This document shows, in pieces, positions 53,543-62,423 of a stretch of DNA of 64,000 nt; positions within the stretch are counted from its first letter, which is position 1; each line of letters starts with the position of its first letter. Source of the DNA: Clostridia bacterium (GTDB taxonomy: Bacteria; Bacillota; Clostridia; UMGS1840; HGM11507); NCBI GenBank assembly GCA_017554615.1, contig JAFZHY010000022.1, positions 1-64,000 on the forward strand, given 5' to 3'. The notes under the pieces were generated by a model. It was not told where the DNA came from. It saw only the letters and a list, made by a program, of their open reading frames with translations, and ran no database searches. The position numbers and the translations under genes are program-made.

Positions 53543-53627
53543 GAAAACAACTTGCGTATGCAAATACCACTTGCGAAGCAAATATCGCTTACATAGTAAA
53601 TATCACTTGACGATAGTCAAATAAAAC
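53543..53627 (-). repeat. Array of mini-hairpins with AGTGATATT-type linkers (array 3)
   Basis: On the minus strand, from the terminator of the fumarate reductase gene, the units are AGTTTTATT-TTGACTATCGTCAA, AGTGATATT-TTACTATGTAA, GCGATATT-TTGCTTCGCAA and AGTGGTATT-TTGCATACGCAA. The TTGAC unit is nearly identical to one in array 1 (loop TATC against TAAC), and the adjoining terminator arms are the same. Confidence 0.72.
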
Positions 53628-53651
53628 TGCCGAGTGTATTAACACTCGGCA
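53622..53651 (-). terminator. Intrinsic terminator of the fumarate reductase operon, joined to array 3
   Basis: TGCCGAGTGT at 53628-53637 pairs with ACACTCGGCA at 53642-53651; on the minus strand it runs into GTTTTATT. The arms match those of the parvulin-gene terminator at 15792-15819. Confidence 0.82.
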
Positions 53652-53659
53652 TATAAATT

Positions 53660-55255
53660 TTATTTTCTTGTGTAATCTGGTAAAAGTTTAGGAGAAACAT
53701 CATTTGTTTCTATTCCTGCGTCTTTAATTTCTTGCTCAAATTTATCAATATGAGAAAGAGTAAGTTTACCTAAATTAACATTTTTTGCTTTTTGTGCGGC
53801 ATTTTTTCCTGCACTTCTTCCGAATACGATAATATCAAGAAGAGAGTTACCCATAAGTCTGTTTCTTCCGTGAATTCCGCCAACTGCTTCTCCTGCAACA
53901 TAAAGGTTTTCTATATTGGTTGTCATACAGTCTTTATTTATATCAAGTCCACCGTTCTGGTAATGAAGTGTAGGGTAAACTATAATAGGCTCTTTTCTTA
54001 TGTCTATTCCGTATTTACCGAACATTCTTAGCATTGCAGGTATTCTTTTTTCTATTGTACCAACTCCTCCGATTTTTTCAATCATAGGTGTATCAAGCCA
54101 AACGCCAAGACCGTTACCTGTCTCAACTCCGTTTCCTCTTTCGTAACATTCACGGATAATTGATGCTGCAGAAACGTCTCTTGTTTCAAGAGGGTGCATA
54201 AATGCTTCGCCTTTTGCATTTATAAGTTTAGCACCAAGTGAACGCACCTTTTCTGTAACAAGCGCTCCGAAAATCTGTTCGGGATATGCTGCACCTGTTG
54301 GATGATACTGAAGAGTATCTGCATAAAGAAGTTTTGCACCTGCTCTGTAACCGATAACAAGACCGTCTGCAGTTGCGCCATAGTGGTTAGAAGTAGGGAA
54401 GCCTTGATAGTGCATTCTTCCTGCGCCACCTGTTGCAATAATAACAGTTTTAGCCTTTGCCACAAGAAGTTCGTCTGTTTCCATATTTAAAAGAACAGCA
54501 CCCGCAGCATTACCATTTTCGTCAAGTATAAGTTCTATTGCAGAAGTAAAATCAACAACCGGAATTTCTCTGTTTATAACTTCATCACGAAGAGTTCTCA
54601 TAATTTCTGCACCTGAGTAGTCTTTTGCCGCATGCATTCTTTTCCTTGATGTTCCTCCACCGTGAGTAGTAATCATATTACCTTCTTCATCTTTATCAAA
54701 TTCAACGCCAAGATTATTAAGCCAGTATATAGCATCAGGAGCATCGCAAACAAGTTTTGACAAAAGTTCTCTTTTTGCTGCATAATGTCCTCCGCCAAAA
54801 GCGTCAACAAAGTGAATAGCAGGGGAATCGTTTTCCTTATCTGCTGCCTGAATTCCGCCTTCTGCCATCATAGTATTGGCATCACCCATACGAAGTTTGG
54901 TAACAATCATAACATTTGCACCTGCTTCGTGCGCTTCTATTGCGGCGCTTGTTCCTGCACCGCCTCCGCCTATAATAAGAACATCAACATCGTAGTCAGG
55001 TTTAGATAGGTCTACACTGTCTGATTTTATTCTGCTGTGTGCAGATAATGATGCTGCAAGTTCTTTTGGCACTTTTTCGCCTTTGTTAGGGCCGATTTTT
55101 AAAGTTGCAAATTCGTTTTCTTTATAATCGGGATGGAATGCCTTAAGTAAATCTTCTTTTTCCTTGGCAGTCATTCTTGTTGGCTCAAGTTTAATATTAT
55201 TTTCTCTTGCTTTCTCAACCAATTTTAAAGACTCTGTAAATTTTTCGCTATACAT
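53660..55255 (-). CDS. Soluble fumarate reductase / succinate dehydrogenase flavoprotein subunit
   Basis: The 531-residue flavoprotein starts its FAD domain with DVLIIGGGGAGTSAAIEA near residue 88 and carries the HGGGTSRKR segment, TGGAGRMHYQ, QYHPTGA and the arginine-bearing capping region, ending with GEAVGGIHGRNRLMGNSLLD. An N-terminal extension of about 80 residues precedes it. No signal peptide or membrane subunit is present, so the enzyme is probably cytoplasmic, as in thiol:fumarate reductase or NADH-dependent forms. It is the last gene of the Hdr/Flx operon and follows its iron-sulfur partner. The ATG at 55255 is preferred over a GTG at 55264 that touches AAGGAGG. Confidence 0.87.
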   Translation of the reverse strand: MYSEKFTESLKLVEKARENNIKLEPTRMTAKEKEDLLKAFHPDYKENEFATLKIGPNKGEKVPKELAASLSAHSRIKSDSVDLSKPDYDVDVLIIGGGGAGTSAAIEAHEAGANVMIVTKLRMGDANTMMAEGGIQAADKENDSPAIHFVDAFGGGHYAAKRELLSKLVCDAPDAIYWLNNLGVEFDKDEEGNMITTHGGGTSRKRMHAAKDYSGAEIMRTLRDEVINREIPVVDFTSAIELILDENGNAAGAVLLNMETDELLVAKAKTVIIATGGAGRMHYQGFPTSNHYGATADGLVIGYRAGAKLLYADTLQYHPTGAAYPEQIFGALVTEKVRSLGAKLINAKGEAFMHPLETRDVSAASIIRECYERGNGVETGNGLGVWLDTPMIEKIGGVGTIEKRIPAMLRMFGKYGIDIRKEPIIVYPTLHYQNGGLDINKDCMTTNIENLYVAGEAVGGIHGRNRLMGNSLLDIIVFGRSAGKNAAQKAKNVNLGKLTLSHIDKFEQEIKDAGIETNDVSPKLLPDYTRK

Positions 55256-55268
55256 TGCATCCACCTCC

Positions 55269-55943
55269 TTATTTTTCTATTTCTCTGTTGTTATATAATT
55301 CTTTTATTTCTTCAATAGGTTTATCCATCAATGCTTCTATAAGATCATTAAATGTACCGTCTTTTATTTCTTTAACTCTGTTTTCAAGATGTTTAGATTT
55401 TGGAGCAAGGTATTTTCCGTTAATTCTTCTTGCAAGCATTGCTACCTGAGGATGAGAGATACCTGCAGGGCAACGGGAAGAACACACTCCGCACATTACG
55501 CAGTCAAAAGATTCTTCTGCGCATTTTTCAAATTCGCCTCTTTGCGCATATGCTATGTATTGCATAACATTAAGTTCCTGAGTACACGCTTTTGTACACG
55601 CGTTACATCCGATACAAGCATATATTTCAGGATAAAGTTGCATCATTATCTGTTCATTTACAGAAATTTTATCCATATCATATACTTTCTTTACAAGAGG
55701 GAAGAATGGGAGAGTTGCAATATACATTCCGTCTTCTACCTTTGTCTGACAAGCAAGACAAGCCTTTAATTCAGTCTGCGGATAAACTCTGTATATAGTT
55801 GCACAAGCACCGCAAAAACCGTTACGGCATCCACAACCTCTTTTAAGCTGGTAACCTGCGTATTCCATAGCAGTCATAATTGTAAGATTTTCCGGCACCT
55901 GATACTTTTTGCCGAATAAGAATATATTAACCATTTTTTCCAT
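55269..55943 (-). CDS. Fumarate reductase-type iron-sulfur subunit
   Basis: The 224-residue protein has an N-terminal [2Fe-2S] domain (CGCRNGFCGACATIY near 38-53 and CLACQ near 70) and two cluster motifs, CIGCNACTKAC and CVMCGVCSSRC. It resembles the N-terminal two thirds of thiol:fumarate reductase subunit B but lacks its CCG (HdrB-like) domain, which here is supplied by a separate HdrB upstream in the operon. It would carry electrons to the flavoprotein encoded 14 bases downstream. Confidence 0.85.
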   Translation of the reverse strand: MEKMVNIFLFGKKYQVPENLTIMTAMEYAGYQLKRGCGCRNGFCGACATIYRVYPQTELKACLACQTKVEDGMYIATLPFFPLVKKVYDMDKISVNEQIMMQLYPEIYACIGCNACTKACTQELNVMQYIAYAQRGEFEKCAEESFDCVMCGVCSSRCPAGISHPQVAMLARRINGKYLAPKSKHLENRVKEIKDGTFNDLIEALMDKPIEEIKELYNNREIEK

Positions 55944-55957
55944 TTTGGTAATCCTCC

Positions 55958-56788
55958 TTAATATTCATCAGGTAATTCGTCAAGTTGGTCGCAACGGAAA
56001 ACAGGGCCGTCTTTGCACACATATTTATCTCCAATGTTGCATCTTCCGCATTTTCCTACGCCACATTTCATTTTAAGTTCCATAGTTGTATAAACCTGAG
56101 TTTTATCATAACCCATGGAAATAAGACCTTCTAATGTAAATTTTATCATTATAGGAGGACCGCATACGATAACTGTTTTATTGGTATCAAAACCTAATTC
56201 TTTAACATAGTTCGGAACAAAGCCGACATGTCCGTCCCAGCCATCCTGTTCACGGTCTATTGTAAGATGCACGTCTATACCGTCATCCTTTATCCATTCG
56301 TTGATTATTTCATCATAATCTACCAAATCTTCTTTACTTCTTGAACCGTAAACAATATCTATTTTGCCATAGTTTTCTCTATAATGTCTGCAATAGTTTA
56401 TAACCGAGCGAAGAGGAGCAAGACCTATACCACCTGCAATAAATAATAAGTCTTTACCTTTAAATACTTCTTCAACAGGGAAAGGGTTTCCGTAAGGACC
56501 TCTTATTGTAATCTGCTGACCTTTTTCAGCCTGATGAAGCCATTCGGTTACACAACCACATTTTTTAATAGAAAATTCCATATATTCGGTGTTGGTAGGG
56601 GATGATGTGATAGAAAACATCGCTTCTCCAACGCCTGGAATGGATAGCATTGCACATTGACCTGGTTTATGGTCAAATGCTTTTTTACCGTCAGGAGTAA
56701 CAACTCTGAATGTTTTTACATCAGGTGTATCAATTCTTACATCAGTTATAACACCGATTGTTGGAATCAATGCTTCAAAATTATTCAT
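55958..56788 (-). CDS. FlxA-like FAD/NAD(P)H-binding oxidoreductase subunit
   Basis: The 276-residue protein belongs to the ferredoxin-NADP reductase-like family: flavin segment FSITSSPTN, the nucleotide-binding FIAGGIGLAPLRSVI near residue 117, VYGSRSKEDL and CGPPIMI, and a C-terminal [2Fe-2S] site (CGVGKCGRCNIGDKYVC). It is the probable NADH entry point of an Flx-Hdr complex. Sulfite reductase subunit B and hydrogenase gamma have the same fold, but no sulfite reductase is encoded here. Neighbours abut with one- or two-base gaps. Confidence 0.85.
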   Translation of the reverse strand: MNNFEALIPTIGVITDVRIDTPDVKTFRVVTPDGKKAFDHKPGQCAMLSIPGVGEAMFSITSSPTNTEYMEFSIKKCGCVTEWLHQAEKGQQITIRGPYGNPFPVEEVFKGKDLLFIAGGIGLAPLRSVINYCRHYRENYGKIDIVYGSRSKEDLVDYDEIINEWIKDDGIDVHLTIDREQDGWDGHVGFVPNYVKELGFDTNKTVIVCGPPIMIKFTLEGLISMGYDKTQVYTTMELKMKCGVGKCGRCNIGDKYVCKDGPVFRCDQLDELPDEY

Positions 56789-56789
56789 T

Positions 56790-57806
56790 TTAATTTCCTC
56801 CTAACTCTTTCATTACTTTAACTATATTCATTGAGATAGGGCATCTGTTAAGACATCTTCCGCAACCTACACAACTAAACATACCGTCATTATTTGTTGG
56901 GTAATATACAAGTTTATGCATAAATCTCTGACGGAAACGCTCTTTCTGAGAGTTTCTTGAATTTCCGTGAGCCATTTTTGTAAAGTCAGAGTACATACAA
57001 GAATCCCAGCAACGGTATCTTATTACTTTATTTCCTGTATTAAAATCTTTAATGTCATAGCACTGACAGGTAGGGCAGACGAATGTACAAGTTCCGCAAC
57101 CTAAACAACTTTGGGATAGTTCATCCCATTTTGGAGAATCAAAAAATTCGTTTGTTTTTCCACTTCCGAATTTTTCGGCGCTCAAATTAGCAAGAGGAAG
57201 TTTTTTCATAATTTCTCTTGTACGCTCTTTTTGTGCTTCAACAACTGAAGAATCACATTCTGTAAGAAGTGAAGAAATTAAACTTATAAGTTTTTCGCCT
57301 TTTTTTGTTTTTGCATCAAAGAAAATTTCATCATTTTCAATATAGCATACAACATCGCCCGAAGGGGAAGTTGCATCTATTGAGAATGTATTACAAAAGC
57401 AACTTTCGCTTGGCTTTGTACAAGCAAGAGAAACTATAACTGCGTGATTTCGTCTGTTTGCATAGTATGAATCGAAAGGCTCGGTTAAAAACACTCTGTC
57501 AAGAATTTCAAAACTCTTTACATCACACGCTCTTACACCGAATATAACAAAATCTTCACATTCTTCTCTTAAATCTAAAATCTCTATGTTTTTACCCTGA
57601 GTTTTAAAATTAACCAAATCTTCTGTCTGTGGGAAGAAAAAGTCTTTAGGGCTTTTATTGGTATTAAGTCTTTCGCTTAATTTAACGCCTTCTTCCCATT
57701 TTTTATATTCTGCATAGTCTTTGTTGTCAACAGGAAGGTAAAGAGAGTAATTATTACTGATAGTAAAAAACACATCATTAAGTTTATCTAAACTGCATTT
57801 AAACAT
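56790..57806 (-). CDS. FlxB-like iron-sulfur electron transfer subunit
   Basis: The 338-residue protein has an N-terminal part like the beta subunit of NAD(P)-linked hydrogenases and sulfite reductase subunit A (VIFGVRACDVKSFEILDRVF near residue 88). A C-terminal two-cluster ferredoxin region follows (CLGCGTCTFVCPTC and CVGCGRCLNRCPIS). It bridges FlxA to the rest of the complex. It overlaps the next upstream gene by eight bases. Confidence 0.82.
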   Translation of the reverse strand: MFKCSLDKLNDVFFTISNNYSLYLPVDNKDYAEYKKWEEGVKLSERLNTNKSPKDFFFPQTEDLVNFKTQGKNIEILDLREECEDFVIFGVRACDVKSFEILDRVFLTEPFDSYYANRRNHAVIVSLACTKPSESCFCNTFSIDATSPSGDVVCYIENDEIFFDAKTKKGEKLISLISSLLTECDSSVVEAQKERTREIMKKLPLANLSAEKFGSGKTNEFFDSPKWDELSQSCLGCGTCTFVCPTCQCYDIKDFNTGNKVIRYRCWDSCMYSDFTKMAHGNSRNSQKERFRQRFMHKLVYYPTNNDGMFSCVGCGRCLNRCPISMNIVKVMKELGGN

Positions 57807-58791
57807 TATTTTCCCTCCTTACAGCATCTGATGGCTCAACATCATCTACGGTGTAGTTAACAAGCGGAGCTCGTAAACCCACTTCTTCTCCTGCCTGATA
57901 TTCGCCATAAAATTCGTTTATATCTTTAATAAACTTTCTGTTTAATAAGTGAAGAGGGATATCCTGAGGACATACTCTTGAGCATTCTCCACAGTCAGTA
58001 CATCTTCCTGCAACGTGGAATGCTCTTATAATATGAAACATTTTTTCTTCAAAACTGTCTGCTGCAGCCTTGTTGGCAATTCCTGATTTAGGGTTGTCAA
58101 ACACGCAGTTTTCACAAGTACAAGCAGGGCAGACATCACGACAAGCGTTACATCTTATACATTTTGAAAGTTCATTTTGCCAGAATAAAAAGCGTTCGTC
58201 TTCTGTCATATTTTCTAATTTTGAAACCATATCAAAACGGTCAGAATCTAAAACTTCTCCGTCGTCGCCTAAAAGTTCGTCATAGTAAACGTGTTTTTTG
58301 CTTTTGCATGACATACATTTTTCGCATAATACATCAGTTATGTCAATATATTTATCATCTTCATAAAGAGTAGATACTTTTATTTTATCGTTTTCTGAAG
58401 TAATGCTTAAAATTCCGTCGCCTGAAAGATTTTTAACCTTTTTGATATCTGCCATTCCATCACAGCCAACGCCTATAACATATACTTTTTCTTTGTCTAT
58501 TCTGTGTTCTGTAAGAAGTTGATTAAAACTGTATGTATCGCATGGCTTTAAAAATACTAAAATTTTACCGTCTGAATTTAGCGTTTCTTTTATAAGATAT
58601 TTTGAAAGGTTTGCTGCGCAAAAATCGTTCCACACAAAGTCCTTTTCAATAGAGTTTTTATCATAAAAGACATATGGAGTAACATCATAGCCAAACTCAC
58701 CGGCCTTTAAGCCAAGAACTCGGTTTACGGTGCCATCTGATAAAAGTGATGTTGCTTTATTTATAAGCATTTCGCGTGTTATTTTCTGCAT
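57799..58791 (-). CDS. FlxC-like iron-sulfur electron transfer subunit
   Basis: The 330-residue protein has an N-terminal FrhB-like region with VFLKPCDTYSFNQLL and CEKCMSCK, and a C-terminal pair of cluster motifs, CIRCNACRDVCPAC and CTDCGECSRVCPQD. It is paralogous in layout to the FlxB-like neighbour. It overlaps MvhD/FlxD by 13 bases and FlxB by eight, indicating coupled synthesis. Confidence 0.8.
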   Translation of the reverse strand: MQKITREMLINKATSLLSDGTVNRVLGLKAGEFGYDVTPYVFYDKNSIEKDFVWNDFCAANLSKYLIKETLNSDGKILVFLKPCDTYSFNQLLTEHRIDKEKVYVIGVGCDGMADIKKVKNLSGDGILSITSENDKIKVSTLYEDDKYIDITDVLCEKCMSCKSKKHVYYDELLGDDGEVLDSDRFDMVSKLENMTEDERFLFWQNELSKCIRCNACRDVCPACTCENCVFDNPKSGIANKAAADSFEEKMFHIIRAFHVAGRCTDCGECSRVCPQDIPLHLLNRKFIKDINEFYGEYQAGEEVGLRAPLVNYTVDDVEPSDAVRRENNV

Positions 58792-59216
58792 CGTAAGTCC
58801 TCCAGTCTTTTATTTTTTCCAAGTTTTTTAACCTTTTCGGTAAAATTATTCATTGTATCTGCAAATTTTGCACCCTCTGCTGCAGAAACCCATTCAACCT
58901 GGTATCTTTCTTTTTCAATTCCTAAAAAGTTAAGCATAGAGAATAAAAGCGCCATTCTTCTTCTTGTATAGTAATTTCCTGATGTGTAATGGCAGTCTCC
59001 TGGGTGGCATCCGCAAAGAATTACTCCGTCTGCGCCTTTCTGGAATGCGCGAAGAATAAACATAGGGTTAACTCTGCATGAACAAGGAACTTTTATAATT
59101 TTTACATTGTCGGGGTAGTTAAGTCTGTTGTTACCAGCAAGGTCTGCCCCTGCATATGAACACCAGTTACAGCAAAAAGCAACTATATTTGGTTTGAATT
59201 CATTATTTACTTGCAT
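58779..59216 (-). CDS. MvhD/FlxD-type hydrogenase iron-sulfur subunit
   Basis: The 145-residue protein has the MvhD signature: FCCNWCSYAGADLAG near residue 14, VPCSCRVNP and CGCHPGDCHY, together binding a [2Fe-2S] cluster. In Mvh-Hdr and Flx-Hdr complexes it delivers electrons to HdrA. No nickel-iron hydrogenase genes are present, so the Flx-like genes take that part. It overlaps hdrA by 10 bases. Confidence 0.9.
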   Translation of the reverse strand: MQVNNEFKPNIVAFCCNWCSYAGADLAGNNRLNYPDNVKIIKVPCSCRVNPMFILRAFQKGADGVILCGCHPGDCHYTSGNYYTRRRMALLFSMLNFLGIEKERYQVEWVSAAEGAKFADTMNNFTEKVKKLGKNKRLEDLRCRK

Positions 59217-61201
59217 ATTGCATCCACCTCCGCCATAATTTGTGAATTTTTAAATCCGTTAAGGTCCATAGCACCTGACGGACAAACAACAGTACAAGCA
59301 CCGCATCCCTGGCAAACTGCAGGGTTAACTTTTGCTACACGACGCATCTTCGTTGTTCTGTCTGGCATACGGAATTCTTTTTCGTTATATGTAATTGCAC
59401 CATATGGGCATACATTAGCACACATAGAACATCCGTTACACATAAGTTCGTCAGAACTTGCAACACAAGGATTTCCTTTAAGTTTATCTTTTACAAGAAG
59501 ACTTATAACTTTTGATGCTGCAGCACTTGCCTGAGATACAGTTTCAGGAATATCTTTAGGCCCCTGACATGTACCTGATAGAAAAACTCCTGCAGTAGGG
59601 CTTTCAACAGGGCGAAGTTTAGGATGCGCTTCTGTGAAAAAGTCGTTAGTGTCCATACTTGCAGTAAGTTTTGTTGCAAGTGAACGTGCAGATTTATCAG
59701 GTTCTATCGCAGTTGCAAGAACTACAAGGTCTGCTTCTATATGAAGTTGTTTATTAGAAAGTAAGTCGGACGCCTGAACCATAAGTTTATTACCCTCAGG
59801 GCAAACTTTACCAACCATACCTTTAATATAATGAACGCCGTATTCTTCAACTGCTCGTCTGTAAAATTCGTCAAAACTTTTACCAGGAGTACGAACATCG
59901 ATATAGAATACATAAACTTCTGTATCAGGATATTTATCCCTTACAAGCATTGCGTGTTTTGCAGTGTACATACAGCATATTTTTGAACAGTATTCTTTGC
60001 CTTTTTCGGCACATGAAGAACATCTTGAACCAACACACTGAACAAACACAATGGTATGAGGATGTTCATTATCTGACGGACGAAGAAGTTTTCCGTGTGT
60101 CGGACCTGCTGCGTTTGTCAGTCTTTCAAATTCTAAAGAGGTTATAACATCTTTAGACTGGTTATATGCAAATTCGTCAAACTTATCAAGGTTTATTGTG
60201 TTAAACCCTGTCGCTGCAACAATAGCACCGTATTTTTCTTCAATTATTTCGTCTTTTTGTGTGTAGTCTATTGCACCTGCAGTACAAAGTTTTGAGCATA
60301 CTCCGCATTTACCTGTTTTAAGCATTGTGCAATAGTCAGCATCAATGGTTGCAACCTTTGGAACAGCCTGTGCAAAAGGAATATATATTGCACGTCTTTT
60401 ATCCATTCCCATATTAAATTCGTTAGGAACATTTTTCTGCGGACATTTTTCAGTACAAAGACCGCAGCCTGTACATTTTGTTTCGTCAACAAAACGCGCT
60501 TTTTTTCTTATTTTTACATCAAAATTACCTACAAACCCACCGATTTCTTCAACTTCACTGTAAGAAAAAATACGGATGTTTTCATGCTGACCTGCATCCA
60601 CCATTTTCGGTGTTAGAATACAAGCAGCACAGTCAAGGGTAGGGAATGTTTTATCAAGTTGAGCCATTTTTCCGCCTATTGTCGGCTTTGTTTCAACTAT
60701 GTCAACCATAAAACCTGCATCTGCAATATCGAGTGCAGTCTGAATACCGGCAATACCTCCGCCGATTACAAGTGCTCTTTTGGTTACAGGAGTTTCCCCT
60801 GGTGTAAGAGGAGCGTTAAGATTAACTTTTGCAACTGCTGCTTTACCTAATATTATTGCTTTCTTGGTTGCATCTTCCATATCTTTATGTATCCATGAGC
60901 ATTGTTCTCTTATGTTTGCAATTTCAACCATATATGGATTTATACCTGCTTTTTCAGCAGTTTTTCTAAAAGTTGCTTCGTGCATTCTTGGTGAGCAGGA
61001 GCAAACAACAATTCCTGTAAGGTTATGTTCTTTAACAGCATCAATAATCATATCCTGACCTGCCTGAGAACACATATATTGATAATTTGTAGAAAATACA
61101 ACGCCCTGTTCATTTTTTAAGGCATCGGACACTTTTTCCACATCAACTGTACCTGCTATGTTAGTACCACACCAGCATACAAATACGCCTATTCTTTGCA
61201 T
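59207..61201 (-). CDS. hdrA: HdrA-like electron-bifurcating flavoprotein
   Basis: The 664-residue protein starts with the HdrA N-terminal CWCGTNIAGTVD segment. It has a Rossmann FAD site (RALVIGGGIAGIQTALDIAD near residue 141), a conserved TLDCAACILTPK segment and a first pair of cluster motifs (CTGCGLCTEKCPQ, plus CGVCSKLC). A C-terminal ferredoxin follows (CNGCSMCANVCPYGA and CQGCGACTVVCPSGA). In this family the FAD site is where bifurcation occurs. It lies between FlxD and HdrC. Confidence 0.93.
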   Translation of the reverse strand: MQRIGVFVCWCGTNIAGTVDVEKVSDALKNEQGVVFSTNYQYMCSQAGQDMIIDAVKEHNLTGIVVCSCSPRMHEATFRKTAEKAGINPYMVEIANIREQCSWIHKDMEDATKKAIILGKAAVAKVNLNAPLTPGETPVTKRALVIGGGIAGIQTALDIADAGFMVDIVETKPTIGGKMAQLDKTFPTLDCAACILTPKMVDAGQHENIRIFSYSEVEEIGGFVGNFDVKIRKKARFVDETKCTGCGLCTEKCPQKNVPNEFNMGMDKRRAIYIPFAQAVPKVATIDADYCTMLKTGKCGVCSKLCTAGAIDYTQKDEIIEEKYGAIVAATGFNTINLDKFDEFAYNQSKDVITSLEFERLTNAAGPTHGKLLRPSDNEHPHTIVFVQCVGSRCSSCAEKGKEYCSKICCMYTAKHAMLVRDKYPDTEVYVFYIDVRTPGKSFDEFYRRAVEEYGVHYIKGMVGKVCPEGNKLMVQASDLLSNKQLHIEADLVVLATAIEPDKSARSLATKLTASMDTNDFFTEAHPKLRPVESPTAGVFLSGTCQGPKDIPETVSQASAAASKVISLLVKDKLKGNPCVASSDELMCNGCSMCANVCPYGAITYNEKEFRMPDRTTKMRRVAKVNPAVCQGCGACTVVCPSGAMDLNGFKNSQIMAEVDAICK

Positions 61202-61215
61202 AAGTTGCTCCTCCT

Positions 61216-61602
61216 TTACTTAGTATATTTTCTTAATGCACTCACGATTAACTGCTGAGGTGTTTTGTCGTCAATTAAAGCGGGAATGTCATCTGTTTTA
61301 AGATGGTTATTGCCTTGCTTTCTTATCACAGAAAGTCTTATTGCTTCAACAAGTTTTGCAGGTTCTACGCCTCTTGGGCATCTGTCAATACACGCAAAAC
61401 AGGTTAAGCATTTATATATAGATTTTGAATTCATCAACGGTTCAATATCGCCTGATTCAACCATATAGACAAACTGATGCGGATGATATTCCATTTCGTC
61501 ATATGCAGGGCAGGTGGCACTGCATTTTCCGCAACGCATACATTTTTTCACATTAACTTTGCTTGTACGGATAATTTCGTTTTGTATATCTTTATTTGTC
61601 AT
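61216..61602 (-). CDS. hdrC: HdrC-like iron-sulfur subunit
   Basis: The 128-residue protein has the two HdrC cluster motifs, CMRCGKCSATCP near residue 16 and CLTCFACIDRCPRG near 69, and the usual length. It passes electrons between HdrA and HdrB. It starts two bases after the HdrB stop, with a good AGGAGG within the end of that gene. Confidence 0.92.
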   Translation of the reverse strand: MTNKDIQNEIIRTSKVNVKKCMRCGKCSATCPAYDEMEYHPHQFVYMVESGDIEPLMNSKSIYKCLTCFACIDRCPRGVEPAKLVEAIRLSVIRKQGNNHLKTDDIPALIDDKTPQQLIVSALRKYTK

Positions 61603-61604
61603 AC

Positions 61605-62390
61605 TTAATTATCCTCCTTTATGCCAAATGCATCTGCAAGAATTTCTGTAAAATATTTAACGGGCACAGGGCAACCGTTTTTTTCAAGATTATACTTGCA
61701 AAGAGGGCAAGGGGTAACAATCATTTCGGCACCTAATTTAACAGCGCTTTCCCATATTTTTGAACTTTTTTTGTTCGCACTTTCTTTATCTTCTAAAGAT
61801 ATGTACCCTCCGCAACATTCGTTTCTCATAGGGTAAATAATAGCCTCGCCACCGATTGCTTTTATCATCTCTTCAATTATTGAAGGGTTTTCTACATCGT
61901 CTGTTTTCATAATCTTGCCAGGGCGAAGAAGTAAACATCCATAATATGCGGCAATTTTTTTACCGTTTAAAGAATTTACTGAATTTTCTTTTACTTTGTC
62001 AAACCCTATGTAATCTCTTAAAAGTTCAAGATAGTGTATAACTTGAGTTTCCCCGTTATACTCTTTATCTTCTTTTATATACTGGTTTACTCTAAAATTA
62101 AAGTCCTTGTCTTCTTTCATTGCGTAGTTTGTCTGTTTAACTACGTTATGACATGCAGAACAAGCAGTAACAAGCATTTGCTCTTTTTCTTTTGCGTAAG
62201 TAAGAAGTCTTACTGAAGAAAGTTTTGTTGCAATTTCGTCGTTAGTGTTTGTGAACACACCGCCGCAACATTGCCAGTTTTCAACTTCTTCTAAAGTAAC
62301 GCCAAGTTTTTCGGCGCATTTTACTGCATATATATCTAATTGTTTCGCTTTTGTTTTTAAAGTACATCCGGGAAAGTAGGATACTTTCAT
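61605..62390 (-). CDS. hdrB: HdrB-like CCG-domain subunit
   Basis: The 261-residue protein has two CCG repeats. The first has YFPGCTLKTK near residue 5, QCCGGVF and CSACHN; the second has YYGCLLLRP, ECCGGYI and CPLCKYN. These bind two noncubane [4Fe-4S] clusters in methanogen HdrB, where heterodisulfide is reduced. In this non-methanogen the terminal acceptor is unknown; fumarate through the downstream Frd-like pair is the candidate. Confidence 0.92.
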   Translation of the reverse strand: MKVSYFPGCTLKTKAKQLDIYAVKCAEKLGVTLEEVENWQCCGGVFTNTNDEIATKLSSVRLLTYAKEKEQMLVTACSACHNVVKQTNYAMKEDKDFNFRVNQYIKEDKEYNGETQVIHYLELLRDYIGFDKVKENSVNSLNGKKIAAYYGCLLLRPGKIMKTDDVENPSIIEEMIKAIGGEAIIYPMRNECCGGYISLEDKESANKKSSKIWESAVKLGAEMIVTPCPLCKYNLEKNGCPVPVKYFTEILADAFGIKEDN

Positions 62391-62423
62391 TTACCTTTCC
62401 TCCTCATAAGTAAGCAGAATTTT

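Noticed and set aside
55958-57806. Anaerobic sulfite reductase subunits A and B
   Set aside because: The folds match, but no catalytic subunit C or sirohaem motif is encoded; the neighbours are hdr and mvhD/flxD genes, so Flx-like subunits fit better.
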